Source: Pseudomonadota bacterium (GTDB taxonomy: Bacteria; Verrucomicrobiota; Verrucomicrobiia; Limisphaerales; SXTU01). Taken from it: a stretch of DNA of 64,000 nt. Shown here in pieces: positions 1 through 7,920 of the stretch. Made by a program: the position numbers and the translations under genes. Location: contig RFVF01000017.1 of assembly GCA_009922615.1 (NCBI GenBank), forward strand, positions 1-64,000, given 5' to 3'. The notes under the pieces are model-generated. The model was given only the letters and a program-made list of their open reading frames with translations. It did not search any database and had not been told where the DNA came from. Each line of letters opens with the position of its first letter. Positions within the stretch are counted from its first letter, which is position 1.

Positions 1-27
1 GAATGGTCAATGGCATGGGAATTGGAT

Positions 28-477
28 TTAGCTCGAAAGGGCTGAGGGGGCTGAAGTTTTCGGAGCCAAAACCTCGAACCGCCAATCTGCCGCGTCACAC
101 TCGAAAGTTTCGTCCCGGAAGTAGAAAAGGAAGTGCCGTGCAGGGTCCATATTCCGGCCGACATTGACCCATCTATCGGAGCACTCGCTCAAACGCAAAT
201 CGCCTCGCACTTCGTAAAACTCTCCCCATCGCGGGGCGAGGTTGCTGAATCGGCACTGACCCCGATACCAACCTTCATCATTGGTTGGTCCGAGCCGATA
301 CCGATGGCACAAAAGAAACTGAATCCTGCCAACGTCGTCGGGACTGAACTGCGGAAACTTAAATGGATTCAACAAAAACGTGACCACAACGTCTCCAGCC
401 TTAACCTCGACTTTGGGTTCTGGCGCGTTGGGCTCGGCGTTCCACCCGTGGTTGAGTTGGTGAAATGTCGTCATCAA
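28..477 (-). CDS. Hypothetical protein (149 aa)
   Basis: Open frame of 149 codons starting with two Met codons, followed downstream by the edge of the window. The product is soluble-looking, rich in Trp, Phe and Arg, with no signal peptide or membrane segment. It reads as a compact globular domain (for example VVVTFLLNPF and GRNMDPARHFLFYF), but I do not recognise the family. It is oriented the same way as the phosphotransacetylase genes upstream, with a 21-base gap to the ptaN-like gene, so it may be the last gene of that transcript. No function is proposed. Confidence 0.55.
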   Translation of the reverse strand: MMTTFHQLNHGWNAEPNAPEPKVEVKAGDVVVTFLLNPFKFPQFSPDDVGRIQFLLCHRYRLGPTNDEGWYRGQCRFSNLAPRWGEFYEVRGDLRLSECSDRWVNVGRNMDPARHFLFYFRDETFECDAADWRFEVLAPKTSAPSALSS

Positions 478-498
478 ACACTCGTTAGCCTCCTCTCC

Positions 499-1590
499 TC
501 ACAGTGCCCCCACCAGCTTCGCCACGTCCACGTGCTGGGCAATCAGGTCGCGGATGACGGCGATTTTCTCGGCGTCGTCGGGGCGGGTCTTGACGATGAT
601 GTCGTGGACTTTGGAGGCGACTTCGTAGCTGTCCTCGGCGGCGAGCAGCACGGGGAAGTCGAGCTTGCGGATGACTTCCATCGTCGCGGGGCTGGGGCGG
701 AGGTCGTCGGTGAGGACCAGGCCGCTGAGGGCCTCATCGGGGTTGGCCTGCGCGGCGGCGGCGGCGAGCACGATGTCCTCGCGGTCGCCGGGCGTGATGA
801 TGAGTGTGCCGCGCCGGAAATGCTTGGCCACGTGGTCGGCACCCATCGCGGCGACGACGATGTCCTCGACGAGCTGGGTGAGGCGCTTGCGGGCGCTCAG
901 GTTTTCGGCGGCCAGCTCGTCGCGGATGGTGGCGAGGGTGGGCTTGACCAGAATGGGCTGAAGCGGGAGCACGCCGAGGAGTTCAAGGCCTTTTCGCTTG
1001 AGGCCCTTGCGGGTGAACTCGGCGATGTAATCGAGTTTGTCGGGCAGCACTTTGTTGATGATGACGCCGATGACCTCGACACCGTGCTTCTCGAAAAGGG
1101 CTTGGTTCAGGGCGACTTCGTCCACGGGTTTACCGATGCCGCCACGTGTAACGAGGACGACCTTCGCGCCGAGCACCTTGGCGACTTGCGCGTTCGAGAG
1201 GTCGAACACCGCGCCGACGCCGGCGTGGCCGGAGCCTTCGCAGAGCACGAAGTCCTTCTCCCACGCAACGCGGTCGAAGGATTTCTGGATGCGGCGCACG
1301 AGGGTGTCGTTGTTCGTCTCGGCGAGGTATTTGCGCGTGAAGTCCGGCTCGACGGCGATGGGGCTCATGTCCACGAGCGGACAATTGAGTTTGTAAACGG
1401 CGTCCATGAGGACGGTGTCCTCGTCAATTTTGTGTTCGGCGATTTCCACGAAGCGCTGGCCCACGGGCTTGATGTAGCCGATGCGGGGAAACTGATTTTG
1501 CAGCGCGGAAAGCAGGCCGAGGGAGGTGGTGGTCTTGCCGTCGTTCTGCCGCGTGGCAGCGATGAAGACGCGGGGAGTGATGAGGTTCAT
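499..1590 (-). CDS. Phosphotransacetylase regulatory half: AAA_26 (BioD-like) plus DRTGG domain protein
   Basis: A 363-residue protein. The N-terminus has a BioD/CobB-type P-loop, ATRQNDGKTTTSLGL (about residues 11-25), and continues as the AAA_26 domain found at the N-terminus of long bacterial Pta enzymes. The region from about residue 215 resembles the DRTGG domain that follows it in those enzymes. The catalytic PTA_PTB domain is absent but is encoded by the gene immediately upstream in the same direction (33-base gap). In long Pta proteins the N-terminal part is regulatory and responds to pyruvate or NADH; whether this is true here is inference. The ATG start is clear and the length fits the first half of a 714-residue enterobacterial Pta. 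Confidence 0.85.
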   Translation of the reverse strand: MNLITPRVFIAATRQNDGKTTTSLGLLSALQNQFPRIGYIKPVGQRFVEIAEHKIDEDTVLMDAVYKLNCPLVDMSPIAVEPDFTRKYLAETNNDTLVRRIQKSFDRVAWEKDFVLCEGSGHAGVGAVFDLSNAQVAKVLGAKVVLVTRGGIGKPVDEVALNQALFEKHGVEVIGVIINKVLPDKLDYIAEFTRKGLKRKGLELLGVLPLQPILVKPTLATIRDELAAENLSARKRLTQLVEDIVVAAMGADHVAKHFRRGTLIITPGDREDIVLAAAAAQANPDEALSGLVLTDDLRPSPATMEVIRKLDFPVLLAAEDSYEVASKVHDIIVKTRPDDAEKIAVIRDLIAQHVDVAKLVGAL

Positions 1591-1623
1591 GCCCGGGGGA
1601 ATTTTGACACGAGTCGCACGAGT

Positions 1624-2676
1624 TCAAACCGCGTTCACATGGGCCCCAGCTTCCGGATATAAGTCGCGGTAGGCGATGGCTTGCAATCCGATGATCGCGG
1701 CGACGCCGAGGATGTCGTGCGAGTTTGCGCCGCGCGAAATTTCGGCGGCCGGCATGTCGAGGCCGAGGAGGATCTGGCCGTAGGCATTGGCGCGCGCGAC
1801 ATGCTGCACGAGTTTGCTGGAGATGTTGCCGGAGTTGAGGTCGGGGAAGACGAGCACATTGGCGTGGCCGGCCACGGCATTTTGGGGGAGTTTGCGTGAG
1901 GCGATCTCCGGCACGAGCGCGGCGTCCACCTGAAGCTCGCCTTCAAAGTCCGCCTCCAACGCACGCTGGGCAGCGCGCTGGCGGGCCAGAGCGGTGGCGG
2001 CCTCCATTTTCTGCACAGTTGGATGGGAGGCGCTGCCCTTCGTGGAAAAGGAGAGCAGTGCCACCCGTGGGCGCACGCCTAGGAGCTGGCGGGCGAGGAA
2101 GGCGCTTGAGACGGCGATGTCAGCGAGTTGCTCCACGGTGGGGTCAGGGATGACGCCGCAGTCAGCCATGAGCATCGCGCCCTGATGGCCGAAGCGTGTG
2201 TCCTCGACTTCCAAGACCATGCAGCTGGAAGCCGAGGTGTAGCCGGGAGCGAGCCGGAAGATTTGAAAGACTGGCCGCAGCACGCTGCCACTGACTTCGC
2301 TGGCCCCGGACACCAGTCCGTCGGCTTGGTGCATCGCCACCATCATGGCGCCGAAATAATTGGGGCGCCGCATGGTGTCGCGGGCTTCGTCGTATTGGAT
2401 GCCTTTCCCTCGCCGCAGGCGCTCGTAGGTTTTTGCGAAGGTCGGCAGCTCCTCGCTTTCATCCGGGTTGATGATGCGGATGCCTTGCAGGGAAAGGTTC
2501 AGGCCCTCGGCCACCTGCTTGATGCGCGTGCGATCCCCGAGCAGGATGGGAGCCCCGAGCTGAAGAGAGCAGAACTGGCGCGCTGCCTGTAAAACGCGAG
2601 GTTCGGTGCCTTCGGGGAAGACGATCCGTTTTGGGTGCCGCTGCAGCCGTTCGATGACGCTGCCGATAAATCGCAT
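1624..2676 (-). CDS. pta: Phosphate acetyltransferase, catalytic PTA_PTB domain only
   Basis: Catalyses acetyl-CoA + phosphate = acetyl phosphate + CoA, the first step of acetate formation or the last of acetate activation. The 350 residues match the PTA_PTB fold throughout: RIVFPEGTEPRVLQAA near the N-terminus, DGLVSGASEVSGSVLRP, VALLSFSTKGSA and DLNSGNISSKL near the C-terminus. An upstream in-frame ATG would add 21 residues, but these would be encoded by a palindromic repeat (2728-2801), so the ATG at 2676, giving MRFIGSVIERLQ, is preferred. It is followed at 33 bases by the separate AAA_26/DRTGG gene. Together they have about the same length as a long Pta. No acetate kinase gene is seen. 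Confidence 0.9.
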   Translation of the reverse strand: MRFIGSVIERLQRHPKRIVFPEGTEPRVLQAARQFCSLQLGAPILLGDRTRIKQVAEGLNLSLQGIRIINPDESEELPTFAKTYERLRRGKGIQYDEARDTMRRPNYFGAMMVAMHQADGLVSGASEVSGSVLRPVFQIFRLAPGYTSASSCMVLEVEDTRFGHQGAMLMADCGVIPDPTVEQLADIAVSSAFLARQLLGVRPRVALLSFSTKGSASHPTVQKMEAATALARQRAAQRALEADFEGELQVDAALVPEIASRKLPQNAVAGHANVLVFPDLNSGNISSKLVQHVARANAYGQILLGLDMPAAEISRGANSHDILGVAAIIGLQAIAYRDLYPEAGAHVNAV

Positions 2677-2727
2677 GGCGACTTGGTAGCCGACGACGCG
2701 CCGGACTGCAACCGGCAAGTCCGCCGC

Positions 2728-2801
2728 GTAGCTCGACATTCCAATGTCGAAACTTGGGCGCGGCCGACGTTTCCGAACTCGACATTGGAATGTCGAGCTA
2801 C
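2728..2801. repeat. Palindromic dispersed element, copy 1
   Basis: A 74-base inverted repeat. Each arm contains an 18-base near-palindrome, TCGACATTCCAATGTCGA at left and its reverse complement (GG centre) at right, flanked outside by GTAGC/GCTAC. About 28 GC-rich bases separate the arms. It lies between the small membrane protein gene and pta. A second, partly decayed copy is at 46164-46240. The build, two inverted palindromes around a loop, resembles REPIN-type elements. Confidence 0.85.
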
Positions 2802-2808
2802 CGTCGCG

Positions 2809-3042
2809 TCAGTGGGCGGCGACGGCAACCGGCACTTCGGACTTGCCCGCGAGCGCCTTGGCAGCGATTTCGCAGCAGCACTCGTGCGGTGCGAGCGGGC
2901 CGGACTTGGCCAGGTTGGCGAGATCCTCGGCCTCGTTCGCGAGAATGTAGTGCCGCATGATGAGGATGTAGCTGACGGGCAGGCTGGCCGCGAACAGGAA
3001 GATGAGGAACTCGGAGAACTTGATCATAGGAGCAGCTTTCAT
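2809..3042 (-). CDS. Small single-pass membrane protein (77 aa)
   Basis: Short open frame with a strongly hydrophobic stretch at about residues 8-30 (FSEFLIFLFAASLPVSYILI), then a charged and alanine-rich tail with a Cys-Cys-Cys cluster. Translation could begin at the first ATG or at the second Met (MIKFSEF, five codons later). It lies upstream of the palindromic element and pta on the same strand. I do not recognise the family. Reality is supported mainly by the coherent membrane segment; no close relative can be named. Confidence 0.5.
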   Translation of the reverse strand: MKAAPMIKFSEFLIFLFAASLPVSYILIMRHYILANEAEDLANLAKSGPLAPHECCCEIAAKALAGKSEVPVAVAAH

Positions 3043-3166
3043 TCAGGTGGCAACTCGCCGCCCGCAGTTCATATCGTGAACTGAACGATGCTCCTTTCTA
3101 GGGCGGGGCATCCCCGGTGGCTTCGCAACTATTGCCCGACCCACCGCATTTTTTGCAGGAACCCGA

Positions 3167-4003
3167 CTACTTGGTTTCAGCCGGTTTCACGCCCTTGCCC
3201 GTGTCGAGGAACGTCAGCGCCTGTTCCAGCCACTTCACCGGCGGCAGGCCGTGGCCGACGCCGGGGGCTTCGAGATAGGTCACGTTGGCAAAGCCTTCCT
3301 TTTGAAACCCGTTTTCAAAGACCGCCTTCGTATTGCCCCGGTTGAAATCCTTCTCGCCCGTCACTAACGCGTAGCGGCAGAACTTCTTGGCGATGGCCAG
3401 CACCTCGTCGTCGGGAATGTAGTTGAGGCCAAACTTCGTCTTGCCGTCACCCGCCGGCACGTCCTCATAAAAGTTCACACCCATGAACGGCACCGTGCCG
3501 CTGAACATGTCCGCGTAGGCCACGCCCACCATGCTCGCCACCCGCCCACCACCCGAGAAGCCGCTGACATACACGCGGCGGGCGTCCACGTTGAAGTGTT
3601 CGCGCATCCCGACGTTTGCGGCCACGGCGAGTCGCACACGGTCGAAGATGCTGCGCGGGTTGCCGGACTTGAACGCACCGACGCAGAGCAGCTTGCGCGC
3701 GGCCAGTGCCGGCTCCCACTCGGCCGGGAGCGACGGCGTGTCGCCGGGCGAAATCCAGATGAACACCCCCCATTTGTCCGCGTGCTGGTAGGTGGCGGGG
3801 ACGATGAGTTGAAACTTCTCCTTCGCCAGCGCGAAAGCCTCGGGGTTTTCCTGCGAATGCAACCGCCACTTGACTTCGTCCGGCTGCGCCTGCTCCGGCA
3901 GCGTGGTGAACGAGATCGTGCTCTTGCCGACGGTGAAAGGTGGAAGGTCGGCGGCCGGAACTGTGAGCGCACTGAACAGAAGAACAGAGAGCAGAGCTTT
4001 CAT
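3167..4003 (-). CDS. Secreted alpha/beta hydrolase (esterase/depolymerase-like)
   Basis: A 278-residue protein starting MKALLSVLLFSALTVPAA, a clear signal peptide. GFSGGGRVASM is the nucleophile elbow (G-x-S-x-G, about residues 150-160), and an Asp-containing segment and GVGHGLPP near the C-terminus would supply the acid and His. Family resemblance is to PHB-depolymerase or dienelactone-type esterases; the substrate is unknown. The larger open frame upstream is an artefact. The ATG at 4003 overlaps the TGA of the preceding nitrilase-family gene (ATGA), so the two are translationally coupled. Confidence 0.8.
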   Translation of the reverse strand: MKALLSVLLFSALTVPAADLPPFTVGKSTISFTTLPEQAQPDEVKWRLHSQENPEAFALAKEKFQLIVPATYQHADKWGVFIWISPGDTPSLPAEWEPALAARKLLCVGAFKSGNPRSIFDRVRLAVAANVGMREHFNVDARRVYVSGFSGGGRVASMVGVAYADMFSGTVPFMGVNFYEDVPAGDGKTKFGLNYIPDDEVLAIAKKFCRYALVTGEKDFNRGNTKAVFENGFQKEGFANVTYLEAPGVGHGLPPVKWLEQALTFLDTGKGVKPAETK

Positions 4004-4839
4004 TCGATTGATGAGTTGCGTTTCGCCTGCGCCCGCACTTTGTGGAGCATCCGCTTCCACTCCACTGCCAAGAAGCGCGGGTGGGCAAGGCTGTCGGCGG
4101 CATACTTGCCGGTGGCCAGCGCCAAGTCGAGGTCGGTGACGATGACCTGCTCCGAGCGGTTGCTCGCCAGTGCGAGCACCCGGCTGTCCGGCGCGACGAT
4201 CTTGGAGTCGCCGGCCGACCACAGCCCGTCGCCCTGTGGCCCCACGGAGTTGGCGAACACGTAAAAGACCGCGTTCTCAAAGGCCCGCACCGCGATGCCG
4301 TCGCGCCCGCCGCGCTTGCGCCGCGAGACAGTGAGCGCGTCGAGCCCGGCGTTCGGATGGAAGACGACTCGGGCCCCGGCCATCACCGCCAGCCGCACCA
4401 GCTCGGGATAACGGCGCTCATGGCAGATGATGGCAGTGCAGAGAACGCCATCGAGTTTGAACAACGCAATGGAATCGCCCGGCGTGAAGAACTGGCGGTC
4501 GCGCTCCGTGAGCTGGCATTTCGCGTAGCAGTGGATGACGCGGCCGCGCCGGTCAAACACCACGAGGCAGTTTTGCCAGCGCCCGCGCCGGAACACTGGC
4601 GAGCCGAGCAACACGTTGACTTTGAACTTGGCCGCCAGCTTGCCAACGCGCTGCAGCATCGCTCGCATTTCGCCGCGCGCGAGTTGAGTGAAGTCCCGGT
4701 TGTAGCCGGTCGTGGCGCACTCGGGGAAGAGCACGGCGTCTGCCCGGTCGCGCACAGCCTTGATCAAGGCGGCCTCGATCTGCGCGAGGTTTGTGTCGAG
4801 GTCTGCCGCGAACTTCATCTGCACCGCCGCGACCCGCAT
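4000..4839 (-). CDS. Carbon-nitrogen hydrolase (nitrilase superfamily)
   Basis: A 279-residue member of the nitrilase superfamily, which hydrolyses nonpeptide C-N bonds in amides, carbamoyl compounds or nitriles. The catalytic Glu-Lys-Cys triad is visible: FPECATTGY (Glu), YAKCQLTERD (Lys) and AIICHERRYPE (Cys). The start is placed at the ATG giving MRVAAVQMKF, where family homology begins; an ATG 16 codons upstream would add an Arg-rich tail. The substrate cannot be told from the sequence. It is coupled to the downstream secreted hydrolase by an ATGA overlap. Confidence 0.85.
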   Translation of the reverse strand: MRVAAVQMKFAADLDTNLAQIEAALIKAVRDRADAVLFPECATTGYNRDFTQLARGEMRAMLQRVGKLAAKFKVNVLLGSPVFRRGRWQNCLVVFDRRGRVIHCYAKCQLTERDRQFFTPGDSIALFKLDGVLCTAIICHERRYPELVRLAVMAGARVVFHPNAGLDALTVSRRKRGGRDGIAVRAFENAVFYVFANSVGPQGDGLWSAGDSKIVAPDSRVLALASNRSEQVIVTDLDLALATGKYAADSLAHPRFLAVEWKRMLHKVRAQAKRNSSIE

Positions 4840-4941
4840 GGCGCATTGACCGGTGCCCCGGCGGCGAGTGAGAGTCAGGCGTTTCATGGATTGTGCGCGT
4901 TGGCTGGGTGGCGAAGCTAGCGGGCCGTTGACCGAAGCAAA

Positions 4942-6405
4942 ATGATTTTCCGACGTTTGAATCTCAGCTCTGCCAGAGGCGCCGCCGCCGCGCTGTGGCT
5001 CGCCGGGCTGTTCGCGTCAGCCTCCTTCGCGCAGCAACCGGTCACCAACCAGACCCGCCCGAACATCGTCATCATCCTTGGCGACGATCTGGGCTGGGGT
5101 GACCTGAGCTGTTACGGGCAGAAGAAGTTCGCCACGCCGAACCTGGACCGCCTGGCGACGGAGGGGATGCGCTTCACGCAATTCTACGCGGGCAGTCCCT
5201 CGGGGGCGGCGTCGCGCGGGACGCTTTTCACCGGCAAGCACACCGGGCACGCGCGCATTCGGGGCAACTATGGCCCAGACGGCCACCCGGTTGCCCTGCG
5301 CGGTGAGGATGCGACGGTGACCGAAGTGCTCAAGCGTGCGGGCTATCACACCGGCGTCATCGGCAAATGGGGATTGGGCGGCGACGGGTCGTCGGGGCAT
5401 CCGGAAAAGAAAGGCGTGGACCAGTGGCTCGGCCTGCCGGAGTTGCGGCAGGCGACGAATCAGTTTCCGGCGGTCGTGGCGCGCTACGACCCGTTGCAGC
5501 GTTATTTCAACGACCCGGTCAATTATCCCACGTCCTATTACCTGCCGCTCTACGACAACGCCAACGGCCAGCAGGCGGTTCACGTGCAGGACGTGTTCAC
5601 CGCGGGGGCCTCCAACTACTTCGCCAAATTTCCGCCGGCGGATTTCAACAAGTTCCGTCCGTTCTTCCTGCAATTGAGCTTCACGCTGCCCAATGCCGGC
5701 GAGGAGCCCGGAACCAATGCTCCCACGAAATACCTCGGTAACACGGCCCGTTTCGCGACGGAAAAATGGCCCGAGGCCGAGCGACTCAAGGCCGCCGCGA
5801 TCGCGCACCTTGATGCCTCCGTCGGCCAACTGCTCCGGCAGCTTGATGCGCCCAAGCTCGCCGAGCACACCGTGGTCATCTTCACCAGCGACAACGCCGC
5901 GCAACGCGACGGACGTTGCGACCCCGCGTTTTTCGCCAGCAACGGCCCGTTCCGCGGGGCCAAAGGCGACCTGACCGAAGGCGGTCTGCGCGTGCCGTTC
6001 CTCGTGCGCTGGCCCAACCACATCCGGGCAGGCAGCACCAACGACGAGCCCGCCGCGCTTTGGGATTTGTTCGCCACCGCCGCCGCACTTGCCGGCGTGA
6101 ACGACGTGCCAGCCACCGACGGGGTCTCACTGTTGCCGGCATTTCTGGGGCAGCCGCACAAGCCTCAGCGCGAGTTCCTCTACTGGGAAAGCCATACCCC
6201 ACAATTTCAGCAAGCCCTGCGCTTCGGCGACTGGAAGGCCCTGCGCCCGAAGCCTGATGCGCCGCTGGAGTTGTATCATCTCGCCCGCGATCCTGGGGAA
6301 ACCCGCAACATCGCCGCTGACCATCCCGGCATCGTAAAGCACCTCGAAACGCTCCTCCAATCCGCCCGCACCGAGAGCAACGTGTGGCCGACGGTGAAGC
6401 TATGA
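4942..6405 (+). CDS. Sulfatase-family protein lacking the formylglycine cysteine (probable pseudo-enzyme)
   Basis: A 487-residue exported protein (signal peptide about 1-30) of the arylsulfatase family: IVIILGDDLGWGDLSCYG metal site near the N-terminus, GKWGLG, IFTSDN, and TEGGLRVPFLVRWP. Related sulfatases carry a Cys (or Ser) in C-x-P-S-R, which is matured to formylglycine. Here the matching segment reads YAGSPSGAASRGTLFTG: Gly88 sits where Cys is expected and Ala90 where Pro is expected, while Arg92 is kept. The codon is GGG, more than one change from a Cys codon. Hydrolase activity by the usual mechanism is therefore not expected; binding or another role is possible. Otherwise the frame is intact over the full family length. 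Confidence 0.88.
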   Translation: MIFRRLNLSSARGAAAALWLAGLFASASFAQQPVTNQTRPNIVIILGDDLGWGDLSCYGQKKFATPNLDRLATEGMRFTQFYAGSPSGAASRGTLFTGKHTGHARIRGNYGPDGHPVALRGEDATVTEVLKRAGYHTGVIGKWGLGGDGSSGHPEKKGVDQWLGLPELRQATNQFPAVVARYDPLQRYFNDPVNYPTSYYLPLYDNANGQQAVHVQDVFTAGASNYFAKFPPADFNKFRPFFLQLSFTLPNAGEEPGTNAPTKYLGNTARFATEKWPEAERLKAAAIAHLDASVGQLLRQLDAPKLAEHTVVIFTSDNAAQRDGRCDPAFFASNGPFRGAKGDLTEGGLRVPFLVRWPNHIRAGSTNDEPAALWDLFATAAALAGVNDVPATDGVSLLPAFLGQPHKPQREFLYWESHTPQFQQALRFGDWKALRPKPDAPLELYHLARDPGETRNIAADHPGIVKHLETLLQSARTESNVWPTVKL

Positions 6406-6505
6406 ATTGATCTGGTTTTCCGTGGCCGGATCGGAAGCAGCTTGCCCGACAAGATTTCGTTGACTCCAGCCGACGCGGCGTGCGTCACACTACGCGACAC
6501 GCCTG

Positions 6506-7144
6506 ATGCAAAAGAACTCAAACTTGGTGGCGATACTGGCCTTACTCGCCACCGTCGGCTCACTGGCCTTTCTCTATTTCACCCAGTTCGCCGGTCCGCC
6601 CAAGGCCAACCTCAAACCATTCGAGACCCTCGGCGAGATGGTGGCGACCGAGACCGCGAAACTCCTCGGTGGCAGCGGCAGCGTGGTGGTGGTGATGGAG
6701 TCGTTCGAGCAGTTGGCCAACCAGAGCGTTGAGCCGCAACTCAAGGGCTTCAAGGCCGGGCTGGCCAAAGCCAAAGGCGTCACGCTCAAAGGCGTGGAGT
6801 ATTACAAACATGGCGAGGGCGAGGATATTTCGCGCTGGCCGGCCGGGCTGGCGGCGAAGCTCGCCGCGATGGGGCAGGGCGCGGCGGCGACGGTGCTGTT
6901 CGTGGCCTTGCCGCAGTCGCTTGCCCCCGAGGAAATCGCGGCCCTGAAAAGTTCGGGCAGCAAACTCGTGCTCGTAGGGGGCGCGGTGCCGCTGGTCAAG
7001 CCCCTGCTCACGCAAGGAGTTTTCCAACTCGCCATCGTAAATCGTTTCCCGCCCAAGCCCGCGCCCAAGAATGAAACCCCGGCGGAGTGGTTTGGCCGTG
7101 CCTATCTCGTTGCCACGCCAGTTGCCACCAGTGAATTGCCATGA
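6506..7144 (+). CDS. Membrane-anchored protein of unknown function (212 aa)
   Basis: N-terminal membrane segment (about residues 7-28, VAILALLATVGSLAFLYFTQF) followed by a soluble domain of alternating beta and alpha character (SVVVVMESFEQL, AATVLFVALPQSL, SKLVLVGGAVPLVKPLL) reminiscent of a Rossmann-like or binding-protein fold. I do not recognise the family. The stop TGA overlaps the start ATG of the pseudopilin gene (ATGA), so both are likely co-translated and the protein may assist that pseudopilin or its export machinery (inference). Confidence 0.65.
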   Translation: MQKNSNLVAILALLATVGSLAFLYFTQFAGPPKANLKPFETLGEMVATETAKLLGGSGSVVVVMESFEQLANQSVEPQLKGFKAGLAKAKGVTLKGVEYYKHGEGEDISRWPAGLAAKLAAMGQGAAATVLFVALPQSLAPEEIAALKSSGSKLVLVGGAVPLVKPLLTQGVFQLAIVNRFPPKPAPKNETPAEWFGRAYLVATPVATSELP

Positions 7145-7869
7145 TCCCCCAGCCTTGCCCACGCGGTCCTCAGTATCGTCAGCTTGGGTTTACCCTCATT
7201 GAACTCCTCGTCGTCATCGCAATCATTGCGATTCTGGCCGGCATGTTGTTGCCCGCCTTGAGCAAGGCCAAGGCGAAGGCCAAGGGCACAGCCTGTGTTT
7301 CAAACTTCAAGCAGCTCCAGCTTGGCTTCAGTCTCTACACGAGTGAGTTTGGCGACAAGATCCCGAGGAATATTAACCCACTGGCTCCGACTTACGCGGA
7401 CCCGAATTCGTGGATGGGGGCCACGGAGTTTGGGTCCTCCACGCCGGTTCCGGCGTATCCCAGCGCGGATTATCCGATCACCAACGGGACGCTCTTCCCT
7501 TATGCGCCGAATCCCGCCTTGTTTCGCTGTCCGGCTCAAGTGAAGGAGGCCTCCGCCGTCTTCACTCACGGAACTTACAATCTTTGCATGAATGGCAAAC
7601 TGGCGGGCTCTGCGGTCAATGCAATCATCCTCAACACCGGCGACACGTTCTGGGCGAAGTATCCGGGAGCCCGGCATAACAATTCGGGCTTGTTCAGTTT
7701 TGCCGACGGTCACGTAGCGATGGAAAAGTGGCAGGGCAGTTTCCTCCTCCGGCAATCGCAGACCGCTTCATTTCCGGGGATGGCTCACTATGGCAGCGCC
7801 GCCGACACCGCCCTTATGTCTGCCGCTGACGCCGCCGATTTGAACAAGGTGCTGAGCTGGCTGCCTTGA
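7141..7869 (+). CDS. Type II pseudopilin-like protein with H-X9-DG motif
   Basis: A 242-residue protein with a prepilin leader and cleavage site ([18 protein letters not shown], residues 16-33, cleavage before Phe). The globular domain ends with HNNSGLFSFADGH, the H-X9-DG motif typical of large pseudopilin families in Planctomycetota and Verrucomicrobiota. It would be processed by a prepilin peptidase and sit in the inner membrane or a pseudopilus. No secretion ATPase or secretin gene is nearby. Translationally coupled to the upstream membrane protein. The stop codon touches a heptamer array. Confidence 0.9.
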   Translation: MIPQPCPRGPQYRQLGFTLIELLVVIAIIAILAGMLLPALSKAKAKAKGTACVSNFKQLQLGFSLYTSEFGDKIPRNINPLAPTYADPNSWMGATEFGSSTPVPAYPSADYPITNGTLFPYAPNPALFRCPAQVKEASAVFTHGTYNLCMNGKLAGSAVNAIILNTGDTFWAKYPGARHNNSGLFSFADGHVAMEKWQGSFLLRQSQTASFPGMAHYGSAADTALMSAADAADLNKVLSWLP

Positions 7870-7894
7870 GCGCACTTTGAGCTTTGAGCTTCCC
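7867..7894. repeat. Short heptamer array (consensus about GCTTTGA)
   Basis: About four 7-base units, two of them nearly identical, beginning at the stop codon of the pseudopilin gene. This is the weakest and shortest array and is included because the unit and position, just after a stop codon, match the clearer arrays. Confidence 0.5.
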
Positions 7895-7920
7895 CGCCGC
7901 GCCGCCACCCTGACGGCGTT

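Noticed and set aside
133-1662. Long plus-strand frame of 509 codons opposite the Pta regulatory gene
   Set aside because: Antisense shadow in GC-rich DNA; the product is a low-complexity acidic Gly/Val/Asp-rich chain with no domain, while the minus strand holds a clear AAA_26/DRTGG protein.
4942-6405. Sequencing error as cause of the missing sulfatase cysteine
   Set aside because: The codon is GGG and the neighbouring Pro is also changed, with no frame disturbance, so several substitutions would be needed; an error is unlikely, though not excluded.
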